From contig OZ243976.1 in assembly GCA_965214795.1 (NCBI GenBank), forward strand, positions 5,270,001-5,334,000: a stretch of 64,000 bases of DNA, in the 5' to 3' direction. The notes beneath the pieces were generated by a model that was not told where the DNA came from, did not search any database, and saw nothing but the letters and a program-made list of their open reading frames with translations. Below are positions 1-11,349 of this stretch, piece by piece. Numbering within the stretch: the first letter of the stretch is position 1; every line of letters starts with the position of its first letter. A program made the translations under genes and the position numbers. Source of the DNA: JAJDXW01 sp965214795. GTDB lineage: Bacteria > Pseudomonadota > Gammaproteobacteria > HK1.

Positions 1-545
1 ACCACCGCGGTGAAGACGGCGGTGCTCGATCTCAGCCGCAGCCGGCCCGAAGCGGTGGTGATCATCGGCGCGTACCGGCCGGTGGCCGCGTTCATCCGCT
101 GGGCACGCATCCTGAAATTCGACCCGGTCTTCATCAACATCTCCTTCGTCGGGAGCAACGCCCTCGCCCGGGAGCTGGGAGAAGCCGGAGAGGGTGTGCT
201 CGTGACCCAGGTCGTCCCGTTCCCGGAGGACGACTCGGTCCCGATCGTCGCCGACTATCACCGTGCCCTTGCCGCGTACTCACCGGAGAGCGAGCCGGGC
301 TTCGTGTCCCTGGAGGGCTACATCGTGGGACGCTTCGTGGTCGAAGCGCTCGACCGTGCGGGGCGGGACCCCACCCGGAACGGATTCCTCAACGCGGTGA
401 CGCTGACCGGAATCCATGATCTCGGCGGGTTCGAGCTCGAGTTCGGAGCGATCGACAACCAGGGATCGGATCGGGTCTTCCTCACCGAGATCGGATCGGA
501 TGGCCGCTACCGTCCCATCGACCGGCTGGCCGCGCGGGGAGAGCG

Positions 546-549
<4 letters not shown>
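1..549 (+). CDS. ABC-type branched-chain amino acid substrate-binding protein, 3' part
   Basis: The frame is open from the first base, so the gene begins outside the window and only the last 182 residues are seen. The visible part reads like the second lobe of a LivK-type periplasmic binding protein (Peripla_BP_6 fold): a stretch on an unknowable location ending VVIIGAY, a LARELGEAGEGVLVTQVVP segment, and the usual closing block around GFVSLEGYIVGRFVVEAL. Such proteins bind small ligands in the periplasm. The stop overlaps the start of the following sensor kinase in an ATGA, so the two are translationally coupled. The protein may therefore feed ligand sensing to the kinase rather than an ABC importer; that is inference. 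No permease or ATPase gene is visible. Confidence 0.8.
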
Positions 550-2804
<2,255 letters not shown>

Positions 2805-2930
2805 GGCGGGGCCCGCGTCGCGCTCCGCCCCGGGCGGCCGCTCGGCCGGGGCGTTCGGTCCGGACGCGGACCGGACACGGGCTGGACACGAGCTGGGGCC
2901 GGCGTCCGCACCCCCTTCCGATCCACCAGG

Positions 2931-3770
2931 ATGACGTTCCGCATGAAGGAAGAACCCGCGGCAAGGCCGCCCGTCCCGGCGCGCGCCGCCGCCTCGATTC
3001 TGCTCGGCCGGGACGGATCGGACGGCCCGGAGCTGTTCCTGCTCGCCCGCAGCCGCAACAGCGCGTTCGCCTCCGGAGCGCTCGTCTATCCCGGGGGGAC
3101 GGTGGACGAAGCGGACCGGAACCCGGATTTGCGGGCGCGGACGGAGGGGTCGGACGGTCTCGATGGAGAGGGGCTCGCGTTCCGGATCGCGGCCATTCGC
3201 GAGGCGTTCGAGGAGTGCGGGATCCTGCTCGCCCGCGCCCGCGGCTCGAACGAGCTGCTCGGCCGGAAGCGGGTCGACTCGATCAAGCGACGGTTCGCGG
3301 GCGACCTCGCCGGCCACTCCCTCGACCTGCTGGAGCTGGCGGAGGCGGAGGATCTCGTGCTCGCGGGCGACCACCTGGTCCCGTTCGCCCACTGGATCAC
3401 GCCCGAGACCCAGCCGAAACGGTTCGACACCCACTTCTTCCTCGCAAGCGCGCCTGCGGACCAGGAGGCGAGACACGACGGCCACGAGTCGATCGCTTCG
3501 GTCTGGATCACCTCCGACGCCCTCGTGGAGGCGGCCGACGCGGGAGCGTGGTACGTCATGTTCCCGACCCGGCTCAACGCGCAGAAGTTCGGCCGGAGCG
3601 CCACCGTGGCCGACGCGCTGGCCGCGGCGCGCGCCTCCCCGGTGGTCACCGTGATGCCTGCGGGGCGGAAGGTCGAAGGCGGACGAAAGCTCCGGATCCC
3701 GGCCGGCGCCGGATACGGGTTGACCGAAGCCCTGGTCGACGCGAGGGGGGCGGTCACCCGGCTCCGGTGA
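2931..3770 (+). CDS. NUDIX hydrolase
   Basis: A 279-residue NUDIX-fold hydrolase, expected to cleave a nucleoside diphosphate linked to another moiety (for example CoA or sugar nucleotides). The Nudix box is split: the leading GGTVD is at about 55-59 and the REAFEECGI core at about 90-98, so the loop between them is about 20 residues longer than canonical. That arrangement is known in the NUDT19-like branch, which includes acyl-CoA diphosphatases, and fits the acyl-CoA enzymes elsewhere in the window; the substrate is inference. ATG 2931 is the longest start, with ATG 2943 as an alternative. It is probably its own unit, 127 bp after the kinase. Confidence 0.88.
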   Translation: MTFRMKEEPAARPPVPARAAASILLGRDGSDGPELFLLARSRNSAFASGALVYPGGTVDEADRNPDLRARTEGSDGLDGEGLAFRIAAIREAFEECGILLARARGSNELLGRKRVDSIKRRFAGDLAGHSLDLLELAEAEDLVLAGDHLVPFAHWITPETQPKRFDTHFFLASAPADQEARHDGHESIASVWITSDALVEAADAGAWYVMFPTRLNAQKFGRSATVADALAAARASPVVTVMPAGRKVEGGRKLRIPAGAGYGLTEALVDARGAVTRLR

Positions 3771-3840
3771 GCCCGGCGGGCCCCGCTCCATCCGTCCCGT
3801 TCCGGGGCACGTCGTGCGGGTCTCCGGAGACCCGGCTTCC

Positions 3841-4171
3841 CCTGCCCGTTCCCCACATCTCCCAACCGGACTTCGATATGAATAATTCACAAAAATTCAA
3901 TTTCTTGCAATCCATCTGCCCTATCTTCCGATGACTGCCCAAGCCGGACCCGTCGGGCCTCGGCCGCATCGGGACCGGCCAGGGGCTGGTTTGTCATTCG
4001 ATGCGCCGTTCACGGAAAAAAGCAAAGGGCCGGAAAACAATGACTTCCATGATTCGCCGCATATGAAGCGCAGCGAGCGGACGCGGGGTACGGGCGAATA
4101 CCCGATAATGACGAAGATGCTCAATATAACGAGCGTATGAAGCCCAGCGAGCGGACGTGGGGTACGGGCCG
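3841..4171. mobile_element. MITE-like repeat E, copy 1
   Basis: A noncoding block of about 330 bp, much richer in A+T than its surroundings in the middle, sharing long stretches with 63410-63655, for example the tracts around 3930-4060. Its ends are imperfect inverted repeats of the form CCTGCCCGTtCCCCAC at the left and its complement at the right. A block of about 34 bp near the right end is present twice (about 4061-4095 and 4137-4170), so this copy is longer than the second one. The right end stops within a few bases of the argC stop codon. Short ORFs inside it look spurious. Confidence 0.7.
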
Positions 4172-4173
4172 GG

Positions 4174-5121
4174 CTACCCCGGAAGGCCGGCCCCCTCGTC
4201 GAGACCAAGCATCAGGTTGAGGTTCTGGATCGCCGCCCCCGACGCCCCCTTGCCGAGGTTGTCCAGGATCGCGACGAGCAGCGCGTGCCCCGACGGGTGG
4301 GAGTACACGTGCAGGTCCATCCGATTGGTGTCGTTGCAGGCGCGGGGGTCGAGGGCCCGCTCGTCCGGTGGTGCCTCGGGCCGGGGGGCAACCCGGATGA
4401 AGGGCTCACCGGCGTAGCGGTCGGCGAGGACCTCGTGCAGCCGCGCGCCGTCCCCCGCCGCCGTTCCGGCCGGGATCGGGATCCGGACCCGCATTCCGCA
4501 CCGGAACGGACCGACCGCGGGCAGGAACTGCGGCTCCCGGACGAGCCCCGCATAACGGATCATCTCCGGGATGTGCTTGTGCACCCGATCGAGCGCGTAG
4601 GGAGCCTCGTAGGGGAGGCGTTCCAGCCCTGCCTCCGGGGACTCCCATCGCTCGATGAGGGCGCGGCCGCCGCCCGAGTAGCCGGACAGGGCGTGCACCG
4701 AGAGCGCCGTTTCGGGCGCGAGCAACCCGGCCTCCACGAGAGGGCGCACGAGGAGCACGAAGCCGCTCGGATAGCATCCGGGGTTCGAGACGCGGCTCGC
4801 GTTGCCGATGAGCGTGCGCCGCCGGGGATCCAGCTCCGGAAGCCCGTAGGTCCAGCCCTCCGCCACCCGGTGGGCGGTGCTCGCGTCCACCACCCGGGTC
4901 CCGCTCGCCGCCGCCCAGGCCGCCGCCTCCCGCGCCGCGTCGTCCGGCAGGCAGAGCACGGCGACATCGGCCTCGTCCACCCGTTCGCGCCGCGCCGACG
5001 GATCCTTGCGGCTCGCCTCGGGAAGCTCCAGGACCTCGAGGTCGTCGCGCCCACGCAGCCAGTCGCGGATGCGAAGCCCGGTAGTTCCCGCGTGGCCGTC
5101 GACGTGGACCTTGGGAAGCAT
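4174..5121 (-). CDS. argC: N-acetyl-gamma-glutamyl-phosphate reductase (type 2)
   Basis: Reduces N-acetylglutamyl phosphate to the semialdehyde with NADPH in arginine biosynthesis. The 315-residue length fits the short type-2 ArgC family. The N-terminus carries the nucleotide-binding loop (VHVDGHAGTTGLR) and the catalytic Cys116 lies in SNPGCYPSG; a HKHIPEM-type segment follows. An in-frame start exists at 5145, but AAGGAGGAG sits just ahead of ATG 5121, so 5121 is preferred. The gene stands alone, divergent from the HAD phosphatase, and repeat E abuts its 3' end. Confidence 0.94.
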   Translation of the reverse strand: MLPKVHVDGHAGTTGLRIRDWLRGRDDLEVLELPEASRKDPSARRERVDEADVAVLCLPDDAAREAAAWAAASGTRVVDASTAHRVAEGWTYGLPELDPRRRTLIGNASRVSNPGCYPSGFVLLVRPLVEAGLLAPETALSVHALSGYSGGGRALIERWESPEAGLERLPYEAPYALDRVHKHIPEMIRYAGLVREPQFLPAVGPFRCGMRVRIPIPAGTAAGDGARLHEVLADRYAGEPFIRVAPRPEAPPDERALDPRACNDTNRMDLHVYSHPSGHALLVAILDNLGKGASGAAIQNLNLMLGLDEGAGLPG

Positions 5122-5221
5122 CGGCCGCTCCTCCTTCGACTTCACGTTCGGGTAGAGACGGCGGTCGGTTCGGGCCGCATTCCCTGGTGCAAGGGCTCGA
5201 ACGGGCTCGTTCCCGGAGTCC

Positions 5222-5341
5222 CGAGCGGGGCCCGGCCGGCCCCGGGACCGGAGCCGGAACCAGAGCCGGAACCGTGACCCCGACCGCCGGAACCGGGACT
5301 CCGACCCCGATCCCGACCCCGATCCCGACCCCGGGGGCGGC
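5222..5341. repeat. low-complexity tandem GACCCC/GATCCC tract
   Basis: Between argC and the HAD gene lies a degenerate simple-sequence tract built from GACCCCGATCCC- and CCGGAACC-type units. Predicted ORFs across it are Gly/Pro/Val-Gly repeats with no family character, so I treat it as noncoding. The remainder of 5122-5540 shows no gene; it must hold the divergent promoters for argC and possibly the HAD gene, but none is clear. Confidence 0.55.
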
Positions 5342-5540
5342 GATTATAATGGCGCCCGCAGCCGTCACTTGACGAACGAGCACACCGTGTGAAGCCTGCG
5401 GCGACCAGCCCGGTCCCGGAGCGTCGCCGGTCCCCCGCGGGTTCCTGCGGGTCGGATGAGCGAAGCGCAGGCCGACATCGGGACGTCACCCGGTCCCGGG
5501 CGGGTCGAACGAGCGGAGCGCAGTCCGCCCCTCGAGGTGG

Positions 5541-6368
5541 GTGCGATGGCAGTCAAGCGACGGATATCGGTCCCACCACAGTCTTCCGAACATGGCCCCC
5601 GACCCCATCCACCCCGGACCGATCCGCGCGGTCACCTTCGACCTCGACGACACGCTCTGGGCCGTCGAGCCCGCGATCGAGCGCGCGGAGCGAGACCTGC
5701 GCACCTGGCTCGACGCGAACTGCCCGGACATGGCGGCCCGCTACGATCGGGAGGCCCTGTTCAAGGTACGGGCCGCGATCGTCGCGAAGACGCCGCACCT
5801 TCAGCACGATGTGAGCGAGTTGCGGGTGCAGGTGCTGAAGACCGCCCTCCTGCGGACCGGGCACGGAGCGGCGGAGGCGGAACGCCTCGCCCGCACCGGG
5901 TTCGAGGTCTTCCTCTCCGCCCGGCACGCCATCGAGTACTACGATCACGCGGCGGAGGTGCTGCGAACCCTCGGCCGGCGCTATCTGATCGGCGCCCTCA
6001 CCAACGGAAACGCCGATGTGCGCCGACTCGACATCGGGCCCCTGTTCCACTTCGCGATCCAGGCGGGAGAGGTGGGCAGAGCCAAGCCCGAGCCGGCCAT
6101 GTTCGAGGAGGCGATGCGCCGCACGCGCCTGCGGCCGGGCGAGATCGTGCACGTCGGCGACCATCCGGAGAACGACGTGGCCGCGGCGAGGCGGCTCGGC
6201 TGGTACACCGTATGGGTGAACCGGGAGCGTTCACCCCGCCCGAAGGGCGCCGCGGACGCGGACGCGGAGGTGGCGTGCCTGAGCGAGCTGCCTCCCGTCA
6301 TCGATCGGATCGAAGCCGGCGCCCGCACCGCCCGGGGCTCCGTTCCGCCCGCCGGCGCCGCCGAGTGA
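5541..6368 (+). CDS. HAD superfamily hydrolase
   Basis: A 275-residue haloacid-dehalogenase-fold phosphatase. Motif I is FDLDDTLW (nucleophile Asp), motif II is ALTNGN, the motif III lysine lies in RAKPEPAMF, and motif IV is HVGDHPENDVAAA. A helical C1-type cap lies between motifs I and II (HAD-IA). It probably dephosphorylates a small phosphometabolite; the substrate cannot be read from sequence. The GTG at 5541 has a GAGG a few bases upstream, while an ATG at 5592 would place the start 11 residues before the core; either is possible. Confidence 0.88.
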   Translation: MRWQSSDGYRSHHSLPNMAPDPIHPGPIRAVTFDLDDTLWAVEPAIERAERDLRTWLDANCPDMAARYDREALFKVRAAIVAKTPHLQHDVSELRVQVLKTALLRTGHGAAEAERLARTGFEVFLSARHAIEYYDHAAEVLRTLGRRYLIGALTNGNADVRRLDIGPLFHFAIQAGEVGRAKPEPAMFEEAMRRTRLRPGEIVHVGDHPENDVAAARRLGWYTVWVNRERSPRPKGAADADAEVACLSELPPVIDRIEAGARTARGSVPPAGAAE

Positions 6369-6396
6369 TGCGGGGCGCGGGCAGGGCCGGGATTCC

Positions 6397-7542
6397 TTAC
6401 TCGCCGGCGCCGGACCCCTCTTCCGGCGCTGCGCCCCGCAATCGAGCCGCCGCGGCCGCGGTCGCGCCGGCGCTCCCCGCGAAGTGGACCGTCGAGGTCG
6501 GGAACGCGATCTCCGCCCCGTGGCGCTCGATGATGTCGTTCACCTTGAGTAGCACATCCTGCTTGACCGCATGGTACTCGTCCCACGCCTTGGTCCTGGT
6601 GAAGGCGTAGATGAAGAAGTCGAGCGAGGAAGGGGCGAACGCATTGAAGTTCACCATCAGGAATTCGTCGGGGTCGATCCCGGGGTGCGATTCGAGCATC
6701 GCCCGCACCTCGTCGACGATCGGCTGCACCCGGCTCGAGTCATCGTAGCGGACCCCGATCGTCTCGTAGATGCGGCGGTTGAGCATCCGGGTGAAGTTCT
6801 CGATCGCGATGGCCGCGAAGACCGAGTTCGGAACGTAGAGAGGGCGGTTCTCGAAGGTTCGGATGCGGGTCAGGCGCCAGCCGATCTGCTCGACCGTGCC
6901 CATGATCTCGCGATCGGGCGACCGGATCGTCTCGCCGACGACGAAGGGCCGGTCGAGGTAGATCATGAGCGCCCCGAAGAAGTTCGCGAGCACGTCGCGG
7001 GCCGCGAACCCGACCGCGATGCCGCCGATGCCGCCGAACGCCAGCACCCCCGAGATGCTGAAACCGAGGGTCTGCATCACGACGAGGGTCGCGGTGATGA
7101 TGATCGACGCGCGGAGCAGCTTCGCGATCGCATCGAGGGTGGCACGATCGGGCCCCGCCACCACGCCCTCCGCCTCGCCGCGGGCGCGGAGGTTCTCCTC
7201 CGCCTGCCCGACGAAGCGCACGAGAAACCAGGCGATGCAGGCGACCACCCCCACGTCTCGGGCGGCGTCCACCGCCGCGAAGATCGTCCCCTGTCCGGCC
7301 ACCGGGACCAGGCTCGCCGCGAAGGCGATGCCGACCACCCAGACGAGGACCCGAAGGGGTCGGCGGAGCGAGTCCACGAGGGCATCGTCCCACGCCGTGG
7401 ACGTGCGCTGAAGGCGCCGACTCCACGCGAGGAGGACCTTGCGCGCCGCGTAGCTCGCCACCAGGGTGAGGAAGACGACGACGAACGCCTGCCACACCCA
7501 CGGCTCGAGGGCGAGGGGCGATGCGAGCCGGACGAGGTCCAT
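6397..7542 (-). CDS. small-conductance mechanosensitive channel (MscS family)
   Basis: A 381-residue inner-membrane protein with about four to five hydrophobic helices and the MscS signature: a Gly/Ala-rich pore helix (LAFGGIGGIAVGFAARD) running into NFFGALMIYLDRPFVVGE, then the beta domain (GTVEQIGWRLTRIRT, PNSVF) and a cytosolic alpha/beta domain. Such channels open under membrane tension to release solutes in hypo-osmotic shock. Extra N-terminal helices resemble YbdG/YnaI-type members. It is convergent with the HAD gene, with only 28 bp between the stops. Confidence 0.92.
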   Translation of the reverse strand: MDLVRLASPLALEPWVWQAFVVVFLTLVASYAARKVLLAWSRRLQRTSTAWDDALVDSLRRPLRVLVWVVGIAFAASLVPVAGQGTIFAAVDAARDVGVVACIAWFLVRFVGQAEENLRARGEAEGVVAGPDRATLDAIAKLLRASIIITATLVVMQTLGFSISGVLAFGGIGGIAVGFAARDVLANFFGALMIYLDRPFVVGETIRSPDREIMGTVEQIGWRLTRIRTFENRPLYVPNSVFAAIAIENFTRMLNRRIYETIGVRYDDSSRVQPIVDEVRAMLESHPGIDPDEFLMVNFNAFAPSSLDFFIYAFTRTKAWDEYHAVKQDVLLKVNDIIERHGAEIAFPTSTVHFAGSAGATAAAAARLRGAAPEEGSGAGE

Positions 7543-7813
7543 TCAGATCGCGGGAGACGCTCCGGCCGGCGGCTCCCTGCGTCCTTCGCGCCGGGGAGGG
7601 ACGAGCACGCCGTCAAGCCAAGCGTGAAGGAGGCGAAGGAAGCATCGTTCCATGCGTCCCTCGCGAGGAGGAGGGGCGGGCACGGCACGTGTCGCCGGGC
7701 GGGGTGGCCGCCGGGTGCGCTTCCGACGAACCGGGCTCATGGGCAGGGGTGACGGCCGTCCATCGGAACCGCCGTGGGGCGGCAGGGGCCGCCGCGACGA
7801 GGAGGGGAGCCGG

Positions 7814-8116
7814 TCAGCCGTGCGGGTGGCTCGACTCCCAAGCCGCCCGTTGTTCCGGGGTCGCCTCGCTCTGGTAGCGCGTCTTCCACTCCGTGTACGG
7901 CATGCCGTACACGATCTCGCGCGCCTCGTCATGGTCCATGCCGAGGCCACGCTCCTCGGCCGCGGCGCGATACCACTTCGAGAGGCAGTTGCGGCAGAAG
8001 CCCGCGAGGTTCATCAGATCGATGTTCTGTACGTCGGTCCGCTCGCGGAGATGCGCCACCAGCGTCCGGAACGCGGCCGCTTCAAGGGCGGTCCGGGTAT
8101 CGTCGTCCATCGTCAA
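7814..8116 (-). CDS. DUF1244 family protein
   Basis: A 100-residue protein that I recognise as DUF1244, a small family of alpha- and gammaproteobacteria of unknown role. The family features are visible: a helical N-terminus (FRTLVAHLRERTDVQNIDLM), the conserved block NLAGFCRNCLSKWYRAAA with two Cys, then MDHDEAREIVYGMPYTEWK. The full family length is present. It is separated from the MscS gene by about 270 bp in which I see no gene. Confidence 0.88.
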   Translation of the reverse strand: MTMDDDTRTALEAAAFRTLVAHLRERTDVQNIDLMNLAGFCRNCLSKWYRAAAEERGLGMDHDEAREIVYGMPYTEWKTRYQSEATPEQRAAWESSHPHG

Positions 8117-8357
8117 CTCCGGGGAAGAGAGGCAGGCCCCTATTCTAGCCCCCTCCCCCCGGTCCGGCCCCCTCCCTCGCCCGACAGAGCAAGGCTAATC
8201 GGTTCTTTCCGAAAATATTGCACAAACCAAATGGTTGGGTTCAGCATTCGACCTCCCCGCGCGGAACGGAGAACCAATTTACCGTGCCCGACAGGGGCAT
8301 TTCGCGCGGGCCGGACTGCAGGGATGCAGATCGGTCGAGCTGTGGGCCGGCAGGGCT

Positions 8358-8473
8358 GCAGGTTGGATTAGCGAGGCGTAATACGACATGTCCACCTCCG
8401 AGTCCGCTCCCCAGCGCCGCAGCGATTCCCGAGCGCCGCAAATGTCGGATTACGCTTCGCTAATCCAACCTGC
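8358..8473. repeat. REP-like inverted repeat overlapping the ispH 3' end
   Basis: Two 33-bp arms (8358-8390 and 8441-8473) are inverted repeats with three mismatches and a 50-bp spacer. The arm core GGTTGGATTAGCG is of a kind I remember as widespread extragenic repeats in proteobacteria; that is recollection, not a search. The right arm contains the ispH stop codon, so the last residues of IspH are encoded by the repeat. Transcribed, the pair would fold into a long hairpin. The rest of 8117-8357 shows no gene. Confidence 0.75.
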
Positions 8474-9491
8474 GGGGAGAGCAGTCGGGAGCGACGTGGG
8501 GAGCGCCGTGCGGAGTGTGGGGAGCCGCGCCGGGCCGAACGGCTCGGCCCGAAGCGCCAAGCAGCTCGCGCGGCAAACGGAAGGCGACGTTCTCCTCGAT
8601 GCCGTCGAGGTCGGTTACGGTGACCTCGAACCGTTCGCCAAGCCGGCGGACGAGATCCCGGACCAACCGCTCGGGAGCGGACGCGCCGGCGGTGATTCCC
8701 ACCGTTCGCGCGCCGTCCAGCCAGGCGGGGTCCAGACCTCTGGCATCCGGAACGAGGTAGCTGTCGGTCCCGCACTCCTCGCCGATCTCCCGCAGCCGGT
8801 TCGAGTTCGAGCTGTAGTGCGCGCCGATGACCAGGATCACGTCGGACCGCTCGGCCAACCGCCGTACCGCGGCCTGCCGATTCTGCGTGGCGTAGCAGAT
8901 GTCCTTCACGTCCGGGCCGCGGATCCTGGGGAAACGTGCCTTGAGCGCCGCGATAATCTCGCGCGTGTCGTCGACGCTGAGGGTCGTCTGCGTCACATAG
9001 GCGAGCTTCGCCGGATTGGCCGGACGCACACTCGCCACACCGGCAACGTCCGGCACCAGGTGAACCTCGCTCGATACCTGCCCCATCGTGCCCTCGACTT
9101 CGGGGTGGCCGGGATGGCCGATGAGGACCACCTCGCAGCCCTCGCGCGCATAGCGCCTGGTTTCGTTATGCACCCTGCTCACGAGCGGACAGGTCGCGTC
9201 GATCACCTGCAACCCGCGCACGCCGGCATCGTTCACCACCTTCCGGGCCACGCCGTGGGCGCTGAACACGGTAACGGCGCCTTCGGGGATGTCTTCCACT
9301 TCCTCGACGAAGCGCGCGCCCTTCGCGCGAAGGCTGTCGACGACATGCTTGTTGTGGACGATCTCATGCCGCACGTAGACGGGCGCGCCGTGGATCTCGA
9401 GCGCTCGCTCCACGATATCGACGGCTCGAACGACTCCCGCGCAGAAGCCCCTCGGCCGCGCCAGAATGACTTTCAGGGCTCGTTTCGCCAC
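8460..9491 (-). CDS. ispH: 4-hydroxy-3-methylbut-2-enyl diphosphate reductase
   Basis: The last enzyme of the MEP pathway, making IPP and DMAPP with a 4Fe-4S cluster; its products feed the hpnCDE squalene genes 600 bp away. The three cluster cysteines are visible: Cys17 in PRGFCAGV, Cys101 in DATCPL and Cys199 in DICYATQ. The catalytic GHPGHPEVEGTMGQ segment contains Glu131. The core ends at NVAFRLPREL; about 28 further residues are Pro/Ala/Arg-rich and end inside the REP-like repeat, so the tail is probably acquired. ATG 9491 gives the usual N-terminus. Confidence 0.95.
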   Translation of the reverse strand: MAKRALKVILARPRGFCAGVVRAVDIVERALEIHGAPVYVRHEIVHNKHVVDSLRAKGARFVEEVEDIPEGAVTVFSAHGVARKVVNDAGVRGLQVIDATCPLVSRVHNETRRYAREGCEVVLIGHPGHPEVEGTMGQVSSEVHLVPDVAGVASVRPANPAKLAYVTQTTLSVDDTREIIAALKARFPRIRGPDVKDICYATQNRQAAVRRLAERSDVILVIGAHYSSNSNRLREIGEECGTDSYLVPDARGLDPAWLDGARTVGITAGASAPERLVRDLVRRLGERFEVTVTDLDGIEENVAFRLPRELLGASGRAVRPGAAPHTPHGAPHVAPDCSPRRLD

Positions 9492-9589
9492 CTGAATCCC
9501 CCGTCCCTCGCGTCGATGCCCGGCTGACCGATCCCCACTTTATCGCATTCGCCCCCGAAAGGCCGCGGGACGGGGCAGCTCCCGGGCAA

Positions 9590-9890
9590 TTCTCATTTTG
9601 CTCGTCGGGTCCCGCTCCAGGACCGGCACGACCGTCGATCCGCCCCGGATCGAGTCGCAAGGAGAAGACGGCTCCTGATTACGTATGGACCTCACGTTCC
9701 CATCCGGTCAGGTGAAATCGGGGTCGGAGGGAGCGCTATCCCCATCCTCATCCCCATCCGGCCTGCTCACCGGTACCCGCGGAATCCCGTTCCGACCCCG
9801 ATCTCACCCGGGGGCGACCCGGATGAGGATTGTGCGCGATCGGGAGACGGCTTGCGGCTCAGGGTGAAGTCAGGCGCCAAAATGAGAACT
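9590..9890. mobile_element. MITE-like element B, long copy
   Basis: The left end AATTCTCATTTTGC and right end CAAAATGAGAACT are inverted repeats. Both flanks match the short copy at 21510-21632, but here about 180 bp of extra sequence lies between the shared left part (to about 9675) and the shared right part (from about 9840). It lies in the 583-bp gap between ispH and hpnE, which otherwise holds no gene. No transposase is encoded; the parent element is unknown. Confidence 0.6.
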
Positions 9891-10074
9891 GCCGGCCGCT
9901 CCCCGCCGCCGATCCCGGCCTGTTCGGCGAACGGAGTTGCGACGAGTCCGACCCGAGGCCCGCTACCCGTCGGCGGGACGCTGCGCAAGCGCCCTCGGCC
10001 GGATCCGGCTTGTCCACGGGGAGGACGGAACCTCGAGGCGTCCGGCGGGCGCGGGGGCCATCGCGGCGGCTGGC

Positions 10075-11337
10075 TCATCGGCCGGGGACGGCCGCCCTTG
10101 CCGCCCGGCAGCCGGACCGAACCGCACCTTCGATCGTCGCGGGAAGCCCCGTATCGATCCAGTCGCCGGCCAGGTGCAGGTTGGAGAACCCGCTCCGGGT
10201 TCCCGGGCGGCGGCGGACCTCTCCCGGCGTCTGGGCAAACGTGGCCCGCCGCTCCTTGACGACGCGATACGCCGGAAGCGCCGTTCGGTCGAGGCCGAGG
10301 CCGAGGGCCGTCGCGACGTCGGCCCAGGTCCTCCGGGCGATCTCCTCGGCCGACTCGCCGGCGAGCGCACCGGCCGCGCTCACCGTGACCGAGGCCACGT
10401 CCCCCCGCGCGAAGAGCCACTGCGCGGTCCCTCCGACGAGTCCCAGAAACGGCAGGTCAGCCGGAAGGCCGGCGGGCGCCGGAAGGCGAAAGTGCGCGTT
10501 GACGATCGGGTTGCTCTCCTCCGGCACGGTGAGGGACGGCACCAGACCGGCGGCGGCGGCGGGCGGCACGGCGAGAATCACGCTGTCCCCTTCCCCAAGC
10601 GCAATCGCCGCGGCCCCGAAGTCGAGCCGCCACGCCTTTCCTCCCGAGTAGCCGATGCCCCGAAGCCGGCGTCCGAGCCGCACGGTCGCGCCGCGCCGGC
10701 GGAGGAGCCGAAGGGCCGGGTCCACGAACGCATGGGAGAGCCCGCGCCTCGCGAATCGGGGCCGGCAGGCCGCCTCCCCCTTCGCGAAGGTCTCGCGCAG
10801 CACCGACCGCAGCAGTCCGGCCGCGCCCGCTCCGGCCGGCGTGTTCAGCGCGGCGACGGCGAGCGGCTCCCAGAACCTCTCGTAGAGGACTCCGCGGTTT
10901 CCGACGCAGTCGGCCACCGTGCGGTCCGGGCCGGCCATCGCGAGCCGCAGCGCGGAGAGATGGTCCCGGACCCTGGTGCCGGGGACCCGCCGCCCGGCGC
11001 GCAGGATCCACCAGGGCAGCCGGCCGGCGTTGGGCCTCACCTCCCATCGCCGGCCACTGCGAACGTCGAGGAACGGAAAGCGGGCCGCCGCGGGTCCCAC
11101 CAGGGCGTCGGCCGCTCCGACCTCCTCCAGATAGCGCATGGCCGAGCGATTGCCGCTCAGCAGCAGATGGTTGCCGTTGTCGATGAGGCAGCCGAGCCGC
11201 GCATCGTGATACGAACGGCAGCGCCCGCCCGCTTGACCGCCCGCTTCGTGGACGGTGACCCGACGACCGGAGCGCACCAGCGATACGGCGGCGGCCAGGC
11301 CGGCCACGCCGGCGCCGATGACGTGGGTCCGGGGCAC
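10075..11337 (-). CDS. hpnE: hydroxysqualene dehydroxylase
   Basis: A flavin amine-oxidase-fold protein that reduces hydroxysqualene to squalene, the last step of the HpnCDE route. The N-terminus has the FAD Rossmann motif VIGAGVAGLAAAVSL followed by an HEAGGQAGGRCRS-type segment. The C-terminus has the second FAD contact region NLHLAGDWIDTGLPATIEGAV. At 420 residues it has normal length. It is last in hpnC-hpnD-hpnE, 13 bp after hpnD. The products are membrane-active triterpenes; no squalene-hopene cyclase gene is visible here. Confidence 0.93.
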   Translation of the reverse strand: MPRTHVIGAGVAGLAAAVSLVRSGRRVTVHEAGGQAGGRCRSYHDARLGCLIDNGNHLLLSGNRSAMRYLEEVGAADALVGPAAARFPFLDVRSGRRWEVRPNAGRLPWWILRAGRRVPGTRVRDHLSALRLAMAGPDRTVADCVGNRGVLYERFWEPLAVAALNTPAGAGAAGLLRSVLRETFAKGEAACRPRFARRGLSHAFVDPALRLLRRRGATVRLGRRLRGIGYSGGKAWRLDFGAAAIALGEGDSVILAVPPAAAAGLVPSLTVPEESNPIVNAHFRLPAPAGLPADLPFLGLVGGTAQWLFARGDVASVTVSAAGALAGESAEEIARRTWADVATALGLGLDRTALPAYRVVKERRATFAQTPGEVRRRPGTRSGFSNLHLAGDWIDTGLPATIEGAVRSGCRAARAAVPGR

Positions 11338-11349
11338 GAAGGAAGGCCG

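Noticed and set aside
3931..4140. A 69-codon ORF inside repeat E
   Set aside because: The second E copy has frameshifts and stops in the same frame, so it is not under coding selection.
5345..5350. A perfect TATAAT between argC and the HAD gene
   Set aside because: Neither strand has a convincing -35 at 16-18 bp; it stands in a simple-sequence region.
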